This document shows, in pieces, positions 43,988 through 58,351 of a DNA stretch of 64,000 nt. Every line of letters starts with the position of its first letter. Position 1 is the stretch's first letter. The translations under genes were made by a program, and so were the position numbers. Source of the stretch: Nocardia sp. NBC_00565 (GTDB taxonomy: Bacteria > Actinomycetota > Actinomycetes > Mycobacteriales > Mycobacteriaceae); contig NZ_CP107785.1 of the NCBI RefSeq assembly GCF_036345915.1, positions 7,750,001 to 7,814,000 of the forward strand, written 5' to 3'. Under the pieces are notes generated by a model that ran no database searches, was not told where the DNA came from, and saw only the letters and a list, made by a program, of their open reading frames with translations.

Positions 43988-44013
43988 TCTGACCTGCAGT
44001 TATGCAGGTCAGA
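43988..44013 (-). terminator. Hairpin downstream of tRNA-Ala
   Basis: TCTGACCTGCA (43988-43998) pairs perfectly with TGCAGGTCAGA (44003-44013) around a 4-base loop, five bases after the tRNA-Ala 3' end. It likely ends transcription of the tRNA-Ile/DLW-39/tRNA-Ala unit. Confidence 0.75.
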
Positions 44014-44017
44014 TTTG

Positions 44018-44090
44018 TGGAGCCTAGGGGAATCGAACCCCTAACCCCTGCCTTGCAAAGGCAGTGCTCTGCCAATTGAGCTAAGGCCCC
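44018..44090 (-). tRNA. tRNA-Ala (anticodon TGC)
   Basis: Acceptor GGGGCCT pairs with AGGCTCC, giving the G3-U70 wobble that marks alanine tRNAs. The anticodon stem encloses TTTGCAA with TGC, and the T-arm contains GGTTCGATTCC. Discriminator is A; CCA is not encoded. It follows gyrA-DUF3566 as in mycobacteria. Confidence 0.96.
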
Positions 44091-44115
44091 GAATCCCTGC
44101 TGTCCGAAGACAGAT

Positions 44116-44223
44116 TCAACGGGTGGTGACTTCGTGCCACAGGTCCGCATCATCGCGCTTGCGCAGCTTGGTGATTCCGATGAGAACCACGACTACGACA
44201 CCGACCGTGAGAAGAATTTTCAT
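44116..44223 (-). CDS. DLW-39 family small membrane protein
   Basis: 35 residues between two tRNA genes. ATG 44223 follows GGTGGGAACC. A hydrophobic N-terminal helix (residues 4-17) is followed by a basic patch K-L-R-K-R and D-D-A-D-L-W-H-E, containing the D-L-W signature for which the actinobacterial family is named. It is normally missed by automatic gene calling because of its size. It is a single-pass membrane protein with an unknown role; the position beside tRNA-Ile/Ala and gyrA is conserved. Confidence 0.85.
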   Translation of the reverse strand: MKILLTVGVVVVVLIGITKLRKRDDADLWHEVTTR

Positions 44224-44253
44224 GGTTCCCACCCTACTTGTGATGTCCGGGAG

Positions 44254-44327
44254 TGGGCCTAGGAGGACTTGAACCTCCGACCTCTTCGTTATCAGCGAAG
44301 CGCTCTAACCGCCTGAGCTATAGGCCC
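44254..44327 (-). tRNA. tRNA-Ile (anticodon GAT)
   Basis: Acceptor GGGCCTA pairs with TAGGCCC; the anticodon stem CTTCG/CGAAG encloses a loop with GAT; the T-arm contains GGTTCAAGTCC. CCA is not encoded. It stands upstream of DLW-39 and tRNA-Ala in one probable transcription unit. Confidence 0.96.
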
Positions 44328-44404
44328 TCATCTCGTTCGGATACCCGCCAAAAGCTGCTAACCGAACCGAGGCACGAGATTACCTTACCCGCCCGCTGAT
44401 GACC

Positions 44405-44447
44405 AAAACGGCCGGTCACCGCCCTGCGTGAGGACAGCGACCGGCCG
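44405..44447 (-). terminator. Terminator of the gyrB-gyrA-DUF3566 unit
   Basis: On the minus strand, CGGCCGGTC (44447-44439) pairs with GACCGGCCG (44417-44409) and is followed by TTTT. The 21-base loop is long but the stem is perfect. It lies just past the DUF3566 stop. Confidence 0.65.
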
Positions 44448-44460
44448 CGTGGCGATGCGT

Positions 44461-45576
44461 TTAGTCGGGGTCGGCCAGGGTTATCTGGATGCCGCCGACG
44501 AGGTCACAGCACTGGTTGTAGATGAAGACGCCGACGGTCGCCAAGGCAGTGAAAAGCACCACATTGATCAGTCCGATGACGCCCGCGTACCCGAACACCG
44601 AACCGGCGTCGACCAGTCCGACCGATCCGCTGTCCGAGGACACCATGTCGGTGAAGGTGCTGTTGAGCCGCTCCCACACGCCCATGCCCTCGAGCACGAT
44701 GTAGAGCAGACCGACCGCGAGCATCCATACGAAGAACATCGCCACGCTGATCACCAGCGAGATCTTCAGGGTCGACCACGGGTCGATCCGGCGGATCTGC
44801 ACCGTTGCCCGCAGCGGCTCACCCGAGGCGACGGCCGCCGCGACGGCGACCGGAGCGGCGGGCGAAACCGCGACGGTCTGCGGACCTATGGCCTCGACCG
44901 GCAGCGGATGCCGGATCTCGGAGAGGTCCGGCATGTCCTTGATCAGCTCCGGGCGCGCGATGCTGCGGGTCGGTCCGTCGATGCCGACGGACTTCACCAT
45001 CGCCGCTTCCTTGCGGGCCGCCTTGGCCGCGAGGTCCGCGGTGCTGCGGGCATTCTTGGCGCCACCACCGAGACCGCCACCACCGAGACCGGCGTTGCCG
45101 AGACCAGCGTTGCCGAGACCAGCGCTACCGAGGCCGCCGCCACCGCCACCGCCACCCAGTCCGGGGCCGGAAGTCGGACGACCGGTCACCGGCGCCTGGC
45201 CGGGCCGGTACAGGTTCGACTGCGGTTCCCGCTGTGGCAACTGCGACCAGCCCTCCTGGAACGGTGACTGGCCATTACCCCCGGCCGATTCGCCGCCGTC
45301 CTTGGACGGATCGGCGTTGTTGCGCCGTGCCGTCGTCTGATCGAACGATTCGGGCTTATCGGCGCCGGCGGGCTCCGGCGCACTGAACGCGAGATCGCCT
45401 TGTTGGCTACGCATTTCATGCGGCTGGGCACCTCCCGGCGGGCCACCCGGCTGGCCGTTTTCGGCCGAGGCGACGGGCCGTGGGATCGGCCGCGGCGGAA
45501 TCGGTGACGGTGCGATCCGTTCGGTAACACCGTTCGTCTGGTGCCGCTCGTCGTTCGGCTGATTCGGTGTGGTCAA
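44461..45576 (-). CDS. DUF3566 membrane protein (Rv0007-like)
   Basis: 371 residues. A disordered Pro/Gly/Gln-rich N-terminal half (with a G-L-G-x-A/G-G-L repeat around 150-175) precedes the conserved C-terminal DUF3566 domain from about 255: [12 protein letters not shown], two membrane helices and a conserved [12 protein letters not shown] end. It follows gyrA as in mycobacteria. The role is unknown; linkage to gyrase genes is positional. Confidence 0.92.
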   Translation of the reverse strand: MTTPNQPNDERHQTNGVTERIAPSPIPPRPIPRPVASAENGQPGGPPGGAQPHEMRSQQGDLAFSAPEPAGADKPESFDQTTARRNNADPSKDGGESAGGNGQSPFQEGWSQLPQREPQSNLYRPGQAPVTGRPTSGPGLGGGGGGGGLGSAGLGNAGLGNAGLGGGGLGGGAKNARSTADLAAKAARKEAAMVKSVGIDGPTRSIARPELIKDMPDLSEIRHPLPVEAIGPQTVAVSPAAPVAVAAAVASGEPLRATVQIRRIDPWSTLKISLVISVAMFFVWMLAVGLLYIVLEGMGVWERLNSTFTDMVSSDSGSVGLVDAGSVFGYAGVIGLINVVLFTALATVGVFIYNQCCDLVGGIQITLADPD

Positions 45577-45615
45577 TGGGAATCCTTAGATCCGTTCGTT
45601 GCCGCCGCTGTGGGG

Positions 45616-48129
<2,514 letters not shown>

Positions 48130-48176
48130 CTAAAAGTCTCCTTTGGAACCGGACGTGGAAGATGGCGTCACGTCGG

Positions 48177-50685
<2,509 letters not shown>

Positions 50686-51246
50686 CTATCCGTAGGTGTC
50701 GCGGGGGCCGCGGCCCTTGATGTGGCGTTCACCCTTGCGCCAGCTCGGAGCCGTCGGACCGGTGATCTTCAGCGAGGTGACCACGCCCTGTCCGACCCCC
50801 GCATTGATCTTCGCCAGGATCTGGCCCTGCAGCATACGCAGCTGGGTGGCCCAGGCCGTCGACTCGGCGGCGATACTCAGCACGCCGTCCTTCAATGTCA
50901 TTGGTGTCGCGTGCGAGGCGATGTCCTCGCCGACCACCGTGGTCCAGCGGCCGAAGACCATGCCCTCGGCGACCTTGGCCGACCAGCCCCGATTCTTCGC
51001 GATGGATCCGGCGAGACTCGAAAACAGCTGTGGGTCACGGTCATCGGGCCGTGCGCCGGACCAGCCGCTGCGACGCCGGGCGCCGGTGCGCAGCCGACGC
51101 GGCGAGGCCCGGCCCTGTCCCACCGATTTGCCGCTCGCCTTGGCCGCCGCCCGCGCCTCCTCCAGCGCGCGCCGCGCCAGATCGATGCCGCGCAGTTCCG
51201 GCTCCGGCTCCGACGGGGAAGCGCTCGACGCCGCTTGATCGCTCAC
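50686..51246 (-). CDS. dciA: DciA/DUF721 replicative helicase loader
   Basis: 186 residues from GTG 51246, with GAGAGGTGG upstream. A disordered Arg/Ala-rich N-terminal half is followed by the DciA KH-like domain at about 95-180 with G-x-W-x-x-[VI]-V-G-x-x-[IV]-A-x-H and W-A-T-Q-L-R. DciA loads or activates the DnaB helicase in bacteria that lack DnaC. The gene sits between recF and gyrB, the standard place in actinobacteria. Confidence 0.93.
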   Translation of the reverse strand: MSDQAASSASPSEPEPELRGIDLARRALEEARAAAKASGKSVGQGRASPRRLRTGARRRSGWSGARPDDRDPQLFSSLAGSIAKNRGWSAKVAEGMVFGRWTTVVGEDIASHATPMTLKDGVLSIAAESTAWATQLRMLQGQILAKINAGVGQGVVTSLKITGPTAPSWRKGERHIKGRGPRDTYG

Positions 51247-51481
51247 CGGGTCCACCTCTCTCCCCCCGCCTCCCCGAACCTTTGCCGGTCGTAAGTGCCT
51301 CGAACCTTGATCACGGGACCGACGGATCGGATGTGAGACAAGTTCTGGATGTACCCCGGCGACGTACCCATGTGCATTCGAAATCAGTTGGCGCGTTGGT
51401 AGCCATGGCGTTGCAACGGATTCGCGGGTGATCTTACCGATAGTCCACGCCGGCAGCTGCTCTGACGTCGGTACGAATAAA

Positions 51482-52669
51482 TCACGGATCAGGCGGTGGG
51501 GTTTCGATGTCGGCGATCCGGGAGATGCGGCCGTCTGCACCACCGCTGGTCTCCACCCTGAGTGGCACGGCGGCGAGTTCCGCCGGCACATCCTCGGGGA
51601 CGGCGGCGGTGATCAGCACCTGTTCGGCCCCGGCCGCGACCTGCGCGAGTGCGGTGCGGCGACGGCGATCGAGCTCGGCGAAGACGTCGTCGAGCAGCAG
51701 CACCGGTTCGGCGCCGGTGGTGCGCAGCAGCTCGAACGCCGCGAGCCGCAGGGCCAACGCGAACGACCACGACTCACCATGGCTGGCAAAGCCTTTCGCG
51801 GGGGCGGTGCCGAGCATCAGGTCCAGCTCGTCGCGGTGCGGGCCGACCAGGCAGACGCCGCGCTCCAACTCCTTCGGCCGCGCCGCCGCCAGTTCCCGCA
51901 GCAGGATCGCCTCCAGCGCCTCGGCGTCATCGGGCCGTGGCGCGCGCGCCGGATCCAGGAACTCCGGCGGCAGGCTCGCGCTGCGGTAGCCGATTGCGGC
52001 CGGGCGTGATTCGGGGGCGATCGACGAGTACGCCTGTGCGAGATAGGGATACAGGTCGTGCACCAGCCGCAGCCGCTGTGCGAGCAGTACCGCGGCATGC
52101 GTCGCCAAATGCCCGTCCCATACGTCCAGGGTGCTCAGCTCCGCCTTCGAGCGGGCCTGGCGCCCAGCGGATTTCAACAATGCCGAGCGCTGTCGCAGCA
52201 CCCGGTCATAGTCGGCGCGGACGGCGGCGAGCCGCGGCAATCGGGCTGTGCACAACTCGTCGAGAAAGCGCCGGCGCTCGCCCGGATCGCCGCGGACCAA
52301 GGCGAGGTCCTCCGGTGCGAACAACACGGTCTGCAGAATGCCGAGGATCTCTCGTGGTCGGCGTACCGGCGATCGATTGATCTGTGCGCGATTCGCGCTG
52401 CCCTGGTTGAGTTCGATATCGACGCGCAGTTCGCGGCCCGCGTTCACGACGGTCGCGCCGATCCTGGCGCGCTCGGCCCCGATGCGGATCAGCGGTGCGT
52501 CGGCGGCGACCCGATGCGAGCCCAAAGTGGCGAGGTAGCCGGCCGCCTCCAGCAGGTTCGTCTTGCCGTTGCCGTTGGAGCCGAGAAAAACCGTTCGGCC
52601 TGGGGATAATTCGAGCTCCGCGTGTTCCCAGGAGCGGAACTCACGCAGTGACAGCGTCCGGATGAACAC
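51482..52669 (-). CDS. recF: RecF, recombination mediator ATPase
   Basis: 395 residues from GTG 52669 (V-F-I-R-T-L-S-L). The N-terminal P-loop is G-S-N-G-N-G-K-T at 30-37; signature L-F-A-P-E-D-L and the C-terminal [14 protein letters not shown] Walker B are typical. It helps RecA load at gapped DNA and forks together with RecO and RecR. The gene follows dnaN across a 136-bp gap with a DnaA box. Confidence 0.95.
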   Translation of the reverse strand: MFIRTLSLREFRSWEHAELELSPGRTVFLGSNGNGKTNLLEAAGYLATLGSHRVAADAPLIRIGAERARIGATVVNAGRELRVDIELNQGSANRAQINRSPVRRPREILGILQTVLFAPEDLALVRGDPGERRRFLDELCTARLPRLAAVRADYDRVLRQRSALLKSAGRQARSKAELSTLDVWDGHLATHAAVLLAQRLRLVHDLYPYLAQAYSSIAPESRPAAIGYRSASLPPEFLDPARAPRPDDAEALEAILLRELAAARPKELERGVCLVGPHRDELDLMLGTAPAKGFASHGESWSFALALRLAAFELLRTTGAEPVLLLDDVFAELDRRRRTALAQVAAGAEQVLITAAVPEDVPAELAAVPLRVETSGGADGRISRIADIETPPPDP

Positions 52670-52777
52670 CCGTCTACTCCGCTCCGGCCGTCGTAATCGC
52701 CGTTTTTCGCCGCTGTCGGCAGCGCATCGGCACCAAACCACAACATCTTGTGGTCCATCCACTGCTTGTGGACGAAC

Positions 52778-52786
52778 TGTGGATAA
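52778..52786 (-). promoter_or_regulatory. DnaA box between dnaN and recF
   Basis: TGTGGATAA is the exact reverse complement of TTATCCACA. A weaker neighbour TGTGGACGA precedes it by about ten bases. It may regulate recF or extend the DnaA-binding territory of the origin. Confidence 0.5.
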
Positions 52787-52805
52787 ACCGCATCGACGCC
52801 GATGC

Positions 52806-53981
52806 TCAGCCGGGCAGCCGAACCGGCATCAACAGGTAGATGTACGGGCTCTCCATCGCGGCGAACGCGCCCGACTCCGTCACCTTGGGCTCCTCGTCGC
52901 TGGCGGGCAGCAGCACCGCGGGGCGGCTCGGCGTGGTGAAGCCGAAGGTGACTCGCTCGGCGTGCAGCGCGGAGAGCCCATCGATGAGGTAACCCGGATT
53001 GAACGCGATCGTCAGCGACTCACCACGGAAATCGGCTTCCAGCCATTCCTCGGCGCGTCCGGCATCGTCACCGCCCGCCGAGAGCAACAGGCCCTCGTCG
53101 GCGAATTCCAGGCGCACCTGGGCGCCGCGCTCGGCGACCAACGCGACGCGCTTGATGGCGTCGGTCAGCGAGGCCACCGGGAGCGTTGCGATCGAGGTGT
53201 GCTCCTTGGGGAGCAATTGGCGGAACTTGGGGAATTCCGCATCGAGCAGTCGGGTCGTAGTCCGGCGGCCCGCGTTCACGATGCCGAGCAGACCATCCGC
53301 GCCCGCCCCGGTGCCGAGGGACAGTTGCACGGGGGCATCGGACGGGCCGAGCGTCTTAGCGGCCTCGGACAGCGTCCGGGCGGGGATGAGCACCGCGGTC
53401 TCGATATCGATTCGGGCGGGCTGCCATTCGATGTGCCGGACGGCCAGCCGGAATCGGTCGGTGGCCGCCAGCACGACGTGTGGCCCCTCGATCTCGACCC
53501 GGATGCCAGTGAGCATCGGCAGGGTGTCGTCGCGCCCGGCGGCGACCGCGACCTGGCCGACCGCCTCGGCGAAGATGTCGACGCTCAGCGCACCGGTCTG
53601 CTGGGGTACCTCGGGCAGCTGGGGATAGTCCTCGACCGGCATGGTCGGCAGCGAGAATTTCGCACTGCCACAGGTGATCAGCACACGGGTGCCGTCGACG
53701 GCGACATCGACCGGCTTATTGGACAGCGCCTTGGTGATGTCGGCGAGCAGTCGGCCGGAGACCAGCACCTCACCGGGACCGGCGACCTCGGCCGCCACGC
53801 GCATCTGCGCGGAGACCTCGTAGTCGAAGCCGGAGACGGTGAGCCCGTCCTCGCCCGCCACGAGTAGTACACCACCGAGTACCGGGACCGGAGGCCGCGA
53901 CGGGAGGCTGCGTGCCACCCATGCAACGGACTCGGCGAAATCCTCTCGGGCGACCCGAAACTTCATACTCGCCAGCTCCAT
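52806..53981 (-). CDS. dnaN: DNA polymerase III beta sliding clamp
   Basis: 391 residues from ATG 53981; ATG 53966 is an in-frame alternative with GGAG upstream. The three DNA-clamp folds are clear, with K-F-R-V-x-R-E-D-F at the start and a C-terminal Y-L-L-M-P-V-R-L that forms the partner-binding pocket. As the ring around DNA it tethers polymerases and repair enzymes. It lies directly downstream of oriC in transcription order dnaA-dnaN-recF. Confidence 0.97.
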   Translation of the reverse strand: MELASMKFRVAREDFAESVAWVARSLPSRPPVPVLGGVLLVAGEDGLTVSGFDYEVSAQMRVAAEVAGPGEVLVSGRLLADITKALSNKPVDVAVDGTRVLITCGSAKFSLPTMPVEDYPQLPEVPQQTGALSVDIFAEAVGQVAVAAGRDDTLPMLTGIRVEIEGPHVVLAATDRFRLAVRHIEWQPARIDIETAVLIPARTLSEAAKTLGPSDAPVQLSLGTGAGADGLLGIVNAGRRTTTRLLDAEFPKFRQLLPKEHTSIATLPVASLTDAIKRVALVAERGAQVRLEFADEGLLLSAGGDDAGRAEEWLEADFRGESLTIAFNPGYLIDGLSALHAERVTFGFTTPSRPAVLLPASDEEPKVTESGAFAAMESPYIYLLMPVRLPG

Positions 53982-54551
53982 CGCCCGATCTGTCCTCTCC
54001 CGGTTCCGTGATCTCTGTCGGCTCGTCAGCGTTGATTCTCGAAAAAGGGGTGCTGTTTCGGCCGCCCGAAAAGTGTGGCATAGGCGACCGACATCAAACC
54101 GTACCCGCGCGGACCAGATGAACCTAGCCCGACCCTCCGGTCATTGTCTGTAGCGATCTCGACATTCGCATCGATCAGAAGTCATGGAGGAGGGGTGCGG
54201 GCGATCCGGTGGATAGGTCACCCCCTCTCCTCCTTGCTCGGGTGCAGTGACCGACTCGGATGCCGAGGCTCATCGATCGACTTTCCACACACCCTGTTTT
54301 GAAGAGAGATTTCTAAGAAGAAGAACTGAAGTAGTAGTAGGCACTGTGGAATCTGTGGACTGCGGCCGAATCCGCAGGTCCGAGGGCGTGGTGCCGTGGG
54401 GATGACCGTGGGGTGACTCGAGGATGAACGGGAGGGGGCTGTGGAGGTTGCGCAGTTGTCCCACGTTCATCCTCGAGTGCTCCTCGAGTTGTTCCACCGG
54501 ATTCATGTGGTTGTTCACACGTGTGCACCGATTCGTGGACAACTCGTGGAA

Positions 54552-54590
54552 TCCTCGAGGACTCCACACGGAATCCTCGAGGATTCCACA
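54552..54590. repeat. First pair of the 17-bp oriC repeat
   Basis: TCCTCGAGGACTCCACA (54552-54568) and TCCTCGAGGATTCCACA (54574-54590), start to start 22 bp. Each joins the palindrome TCCTCGAGGA to a half DnaA-box-like TCCACA. Confidence 0.9.
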
Positions 54591-54727
54591 ACCCCTTGAC
54601 CGAGCCCGCTGCTGCTCGAGGGGTGTGTGCGGATCGGGCTGTGGAAGCTGTGGAATCCACCCCTGTTAGCGAAGCCGTCGGCGATGCTCCCCGAGCCTGT
54701 GGACGAACCGGTGCACAACTTCGAGTT

Positions 54728-54766
54728 TCCTCGAGGACTCCACAAGAATTCCTCGAGGAATCCACA
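54728..54766. repeat. Second pair of the 17-bp oriC repeat
   Basis: TCCTCGAGGACTCCACA (54728-54744) and TCCTCGAGGAATCCACA (54750-54766), again 22 bp apart and in the same orientation as the first pair. The third copy is identical to the first. Confidence 0.9.
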
Positions 54767-54772
54767 GGGCAC

Positions 54773-54804
54773 AAAAAAGCACCGCCCCTGGTCAGGGGCG
54801 GTGC
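54773..54804 (-). terminator. Rho-independent terminator of dnaA
   Basis: On the minus strand GCACCGCCCC (54804-54795) pairs with GGGGCGGTGC (54788-54779) and is followed by TTTTTT. It sits directly after the dnaA stop and insulates oriC and dnaN from dnaA transcription. Confidence 0.9.
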
Positions 54805-54822
54805 ACAGGGTGTTAGTGCGGA

Positions 54823-56781
54823 TCAGCGCGAACGCTGTTTAATCCGGGCTGTTAGTTCTTGAACCTGGTCATAGACCCGGCGCCGTTCGGTCATTTCCTT
54901 GCGTACCTTCTTCTCCGCGTACATCACCGTGGTGTGGTCGCGGCCGAACGCCTGACCGATCTTGGGTAGCGATAGATCGGTGAGTTCGCGGCATAGGTAC
55001 ATGGCGATCTGGCGGGCCTGCGCCAGCGGTCGTGCCTTGCCCGGGCCGGTGAGCTCTTCGAGCGTGGTGTTGAAGTACTCGGCGGTGACGGCCATGATCG
55101 TCGCCGCATTGATCTCCAGCGTCGCGGTATCGGGCATCAGATCCCGCAACACCACCTCCGCCAGCGGCAGATCCAGCGGCTGACCGTTCAGCGACGCGAA
55201 GGCCGTCACCCGGATCAGCGCACCTTCCAGCTCACGGATATTGCGCTCGACTCGGCTGGCAATGAGTTCGAGCACGTCATGCGGCACGTCTAGCCGGTCC
55301 ATCCGCGCCTTCTTGCGCAGGATCGCGATGCGGGTCTCCAGCTCCGGCGGCTGCACATCGGTGATCAGACCCCATTCGAATCGGGTCCGCAGTCGCTCCT
55401 CCAGGGTGGCCAGTTGCTTGGGCGGGCGGTCGGAGGAGACGACGATCTGTTTGTTGGCGTTGTGCAGGGTGTTGAAGGTGTGGAAGAACTCCTCCTGGAT
55501 ACCTTCCTTGCCCTCGATGAACTGGATGTCGTCGACCAGCAGGATGTCGGTCTCGCGGTAGCGGCGCTTGAACGCCACCTTCCGGTCGTCACGCAGGCTG
55601 TTGATGAAGTCGTTGGTGAACTCTTCGGTGGAGACGTACTTGACCCGCATGCCGGGAAAGAGTCGCTGGGCGTAGTGGCCCGCCGCGTGCAGCAGATGGG
55701 TCTTGCCCAAACCCGAAGCGCCCCAGACGAACAGCGGGTTGTAGGCGCGGGCGGGTGCCTCCGCGATGGCCACCGCCGCGGCGTGCGCGAAGCGGTTGGA
55801 GGCGCCGATCACGAAGGTGTCGAAGGTGTATTTCGCGTTCAGGCTCGCCGATGAGTTCGACGGCGCCGGGTTCTCCTGTGACTTGGTGAAGTAGGTGGGC
55901 CACGAGTTGCGGACATTGACGACCGGTTCGTCGTCGTCATGTGAGTTGTCCGATATCGGCTCGCGGACCGATTCGTGCGCGGCCGCGATCGCCGGATCGG
56001 TGTTCGGCCGGTTTTCTCGCATCGGCGCACGGCCCGGACCACGTGAAGGCTCCGGCTCGGGGTTGAACAGCGACTCCTGCCCGGGCGGTACGGAGTCGCG
56101 GCGCGGCGGGAGTCCGGATTCACGGCGCGGCGCGGGCTGCTCCTGCCGTTCGCCGTTGACCTGGCCCGGGTAGTCACCGCGGGTCGGGTATTGGTCGGTG
56201 GGATACCCCCTTGCCCCTTCATATCCGGGCACCGGCAGGTACTCCGGTGCACCCGTGTAGTCGGGCGCTGCTTCGTAGTCCGGGGCTGTCGAGTATTCGG
56301 GGCCGCCCGAGTACCCGGGCGCGGCCGGGTACTCGTTGGGTTGTGCATAACGTGGCGGCGAATAGTCGTTGCGCCCCGGATAATCGGGTGCGGAATATCC
56401 GGCCGGACCGCGGCCGCTGTCCCGGCCGCGCTCGGGGCGGCTGGTCATTCTGGCGTGACGCGGATTGTTGCCGGTGCGCTCGGTCGGCTGGGTGGCCGGT
56501 GCCGCGATACGGACGCCGAGCCCCTCGACCTGGGGACCCAGGCGGCGACCGAGGGAGCGCAGGATGGGTTCGCGCAGATCGCGTTCGATGGCCTCCTGGG
56601 CCAACGAGGACGGCACCGAGAGCAAGGCGAAGCCCTGTGCCACGGTCAGTGGCTTGACGAGTTTGAGCCAGGCCTGCTGCGCCCGGGAAACCGGCGGGAT
56701 GGCACCATCGGGTGAGCCGGTGGTGAGCTCGGCGACCACCTCGGGCCACACCGTGGCCAACACGTTCTGCTCGTCGTCCAT
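54823..56781 (-). CDS. dnaA: DnaA, chromosomal replication initiator
   Basis: 652 residues from ATG 56781 behind GGGGAGGAA; an upstream ATG is not needed. Domain I covers about 1-90. Domain II is a disordered linker of about 215 residues with repeated Tyr/Pro/Gly units (P-[DE]-Y, G-Y-x-G). Domain III is the AAA+ module with Walker A G-A-S-G-L-G-K-T at 354-361 and Walker B L-L-V-D-D-I-Q-F. Domain IV ends with the DNA-binding signature [10 protein letters not shown]. The linker is much longer than in mycobacteria (about 500 residues in all). It initiates replication at the adjacent oriC. Confidence 0.98.
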   Translation of the reverse strand: MDDEQNVLATVWPEVVAELTTGSPDGAIPPVSRAQQAWLKLVKPLTVAQGFALLSVPSSLAQEAIERDLREPILRSLGRRLGPQVEGLGVRIAAPATQPTERTGNNPRHARMTSRPERGRDSGRGPAGYSAPDYPGRNDYSPPRYAQPNEYPAAPGYSGGPEYSTAPDYEAAPDYTGAPEYLPVPGYEGARGYPTDQYPTRGDYPGQVNGERQEQPAPRRESGLPPRRDSVPPGQESLFNPEPEPSRGPGRAPMRENRPNTDPAIAAAHESVREPISDNSHDDDEPVVNVRNSWPTYFTKSQENPAPSNSSASLNAKYTFDTFVIGASNRFAHAAAVAIAEAPARAYNPLFVWGASGLGKTHLLHAAGHYAQRLFPGMRVKYVSTEEFTNDFINSLRDDRKVAFKRRYRETDILLVDDIQFIEGKEGIQEEFFHTFNTLHNANKQIVVSSDRPPKQLATLEERLRTRFEWGLITDVQPPELETRIAILRKKARMDRLDVPHDVLELIASRVERNIRELEGALIRVTAFASLNGQPLDLPLAEVVLRDLMPDTATLEINAATIMAVTAEYFNTTLEELTGPGKARPLAQARQIAMYLCRELTDLSLPKIGQAFGRDHTTVMYAEKKVRKEMTERRRVYDQVQELTARIKQRSR

Positions 56782-56974
56782 GCAGTTTCCTCCCCGGAAG
56801 TAGGCGATAGGAGCAGACGGTCGGGGCACGCGGGGTATCTACCGTGGATAGGTCGAAGCTGTGAGTCCGCGTACGTCCGTAACCGGTTCGGACGCTGCCC
56901 GGGTCCCCCATCCGGGCGGCGGCTTGGCACCGTCGGCCCTACGAATATGCCACTCCAGGGGTCTTTCCACACAA

Positions 56975-56983
56975 TTATCCACA
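56975..56983 (+). promoter_or_regulatory. DnaA box upstream of dnaA
   Basis: Exact TTATCCACA about 195 bp before the dnaA start, with a partial inverted neighbour (TGTGGAGAA) right after. Likely autoregulatory. Confidence 0.7.
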
Positions 56984-57190
56984 GATGTGGAGAACTCTGG
57001 GGAAATGTGAAATGAGGCTGCGCTCCGCCGCTATAAGGCCTGGACCTGCGGTTCTTCAGCAATCTTCTGGCTACGTACGTTAGCTGGTGTGGCGGCCGAC
57101 GGCTAGGGGTGTGGACGAACTCACGGTTATACCCAGGACGCGTGACTCCCGGCGGCGCCACCGCGGCCGAACCGCAAGGGTGGGCCGAGT

Positions 57191-57219
57191 TTGACCCGCA
57201 CTTTGCCGATCAGTACCCT
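57191..57219 (+). promoter_or_regulatory. Candidate rpmH promoter
   Basis: TTGACC and TACCCT separated by 17 bp, about 180 bp before rpmH. The leader would be long, which is common upstream of rpmH. Confidence 0.4.
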
Positions 57220-57400
57220 CGTACAGTCACCCCTTGGTGCGGTGGCGGTCCTGTGCTGACCGTGTCGGGTCAATATCGACCTCGTGCGCCAGGACCGACG
57301 CGCATCGATGATGACCACCTCGCGATTCATCGCGCACAGACGTATCACTGACAAAGCTTTGGGCGCCGAACGGTGCCCACTTACTCGAGGAGTGTTGACC

Positions 57401-57544
57401 GTGGCCAAGGGCAAGCGGACGTTCCAGCCGAACAACCGTCGTCGGGCGCGGGTCCACGGCTTCCGTCTCCGGATGCGCACCCGCGCTGGTCGCGCCATCG
57501 TTTCCACGCGTCGCGGCAAGGGCCGCAAGTCCCTTACTGCCTGA
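57401..57544 (+). CDS. rpmH: Ribosomal protein bL34
   Basis: 47 residues from GTG 57401 (GAGGAG upstream): the standard start [11 protein letters not shown] and the Arg/Lys-rich rest of bL34, ending G-R-K-S-L-T-A. It is a structural part of the 50S subunit. The start is GTG, not ATG; a longer upstream frame is not credible. It leads the rpmH-rnpA-yidD-yidC-jag operon away from oriC. Confidence 0.97.
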   Translation: MAKGKRTFQPNNRRRARVHGFRLRMRTRAGRAIVSTRRGKGRKSLTA

Positions 57545-57565
57545 TCCTCGCTCTCGGACGCTCGG

Positions 57566-57997
57566 GTGTTGCCTGAGCCGTATCGGTTGCATCATCGTGC
57601 CGACTTCTCCCGGACGGTGCGCCGCGGCCAGCGAATCGGGAGGCGAGATCTGGTCGTACACGCGCTCGTGCACGGGTATGACGGAGTCATGGGCGCGAGT
57701 GGACCTCAGAGCGATCCGGCGGTAGCCGGATCGTTGGTCCGCGTCGGCGGTCCGCGATTCGGATTGATTGTCAGCAAGGCGGTGGGCAATGCGGTGATTC
57801 GACACCGCGTCGCCCGCCGCCTGCGTCATATGTGCGGCAAGGTGATCGCCGAGCTGCCCGCCGATGCCGATATCGTGATCCGGGCGCTGCCCGGTGCCGC
57901 GACCGCGGACTCGGACGAGTTGCTCCGGCAACTGCGTGGCGCGCTGCGCAAGCTCGATATCGCCCCCGCATCGGCTACCGTGGCCGGTGCGGGATGA
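57566..57997 (+). CDS. rnpA: Ribonuclease P protein component
   Basis: 143 residues from GTG 57566. The RNR motif region reads S-K-A-V-G-N-A-V-I-R-H-R-V-A-R-R-L-R-H, which binds the RNase P RNA; N-terminal R-L-H-H-R-A-D-F is typical. It assists 5' processing of tRNAs. It has an insert of about 20 residues in the centre (around 35-60), as is common in actinobacteria. The yidD start overlaps its stop by four bases. Confidence 0.96.
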   Translation: MLPEPYRLHHRADFSRTVRRGQRIGRRDLVVHALVHGYDGVMGASGPQSDPAVAGSLVRVGGPRFGLIVSKAVGNAVIRHRVARRLRHMCGKVIAELPADADIVIRALPGAATADSDELLRQLRGALRKLDIAPASATVAGAG

Positions 57998-58347
57998 GTG
58001 CCCGCACTACCGTTGCTCGGCTTCCCGCGAACACGGTGATCTTTCTGATCGAGCTCTACCGGACCTATGTCTCCCCCATGCGCATGCCGGTGTGCCGTTT
58101 CACCCCGTCCTGCAGCGAGTACGCGGTGACCGCGTTGCGCACCCGCGGCCTGTTCATCGGCCTCGGATTGACGGTCGTGCGATTGGCGAAATGTGCGCCC
58201 TGGCACCCTGGTGGGTGGGATCCCGTTCCGGAGCGTAAACCGCGCGGACGGAACGAGGCAGCCGCCGACCCGGAAGCGTCGGCGCCACACGCTTGTAAAG
58301 GATCACCGCGCGCGGTGATCGGCGACACGAACGACGGGAGTGCATAG
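57994..58347 (+). CDS. yidD: YidD membrane-protein-insertion efficiency factor
   Basis: 117 residues from ATG 57994. The family core R-F-x-P-S-C-S-E-Y-A and C-x-P-W-H-P-G-G are present, with a first hydrophobic segment and a longer charged C-terminal tail than the 85-residue minimum. YidD helps YidC-dependent insertion at the membrane. It is coupled to rnpA and just before yidC. Confidence 0.95.
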   Translation: MSARTTVARLPANTVIFLIELYRTYVSPMRMPVCRFTPSCSEYAVTALRTRGLFIGLGLTVVRLAKCAPWHPGGWDPVPERKPRGRNEAAADPEASAPHACKGSPRAVIGDTNDGSA

Positions 58348-58351
58348 AGCC

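Larger units (their letters stand above)
53982..54822. other. oriC: Chromosomal replication origin oriC (dnaA-dnaN gap)
   Basis: The 841-bp dnaA-dnaN gap, where actinobacterial origins lie. It carries many DnaA-box-like motifs: TGTGGAATC (54345, 54650), TGTGGACTG (54355), CGTGGACAA (54535), TTGTTCACA (54511), TGTGGACGA (54699) and others. There is an AT-rich purine run around 54299-54340 (a candidate unwinding element), and repeated TCCTCGAGGA units fused to TCCACA. The first 200 bp hold the dnaN promoter. A dnaA terminator closes the right end. Confidence 0.92.
56782..57400. promoter_or_regulatory. Divergent dnaA/rpmH promoter region
   Basis: About 620 bp with no gene. On the dnaA side there is one perfect DnaA box, TTATCCACA (56975-56983), next to TGTGGAGAA, consistent with dnaA autoregulation. 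On the rpmH side, TTGACC (57191-57196) and TACCCT (57214-57219) are 17 bp apart and make a plausible sigma-70 promoter. The rest shows nothing I can assign. Confidence 0.65.
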
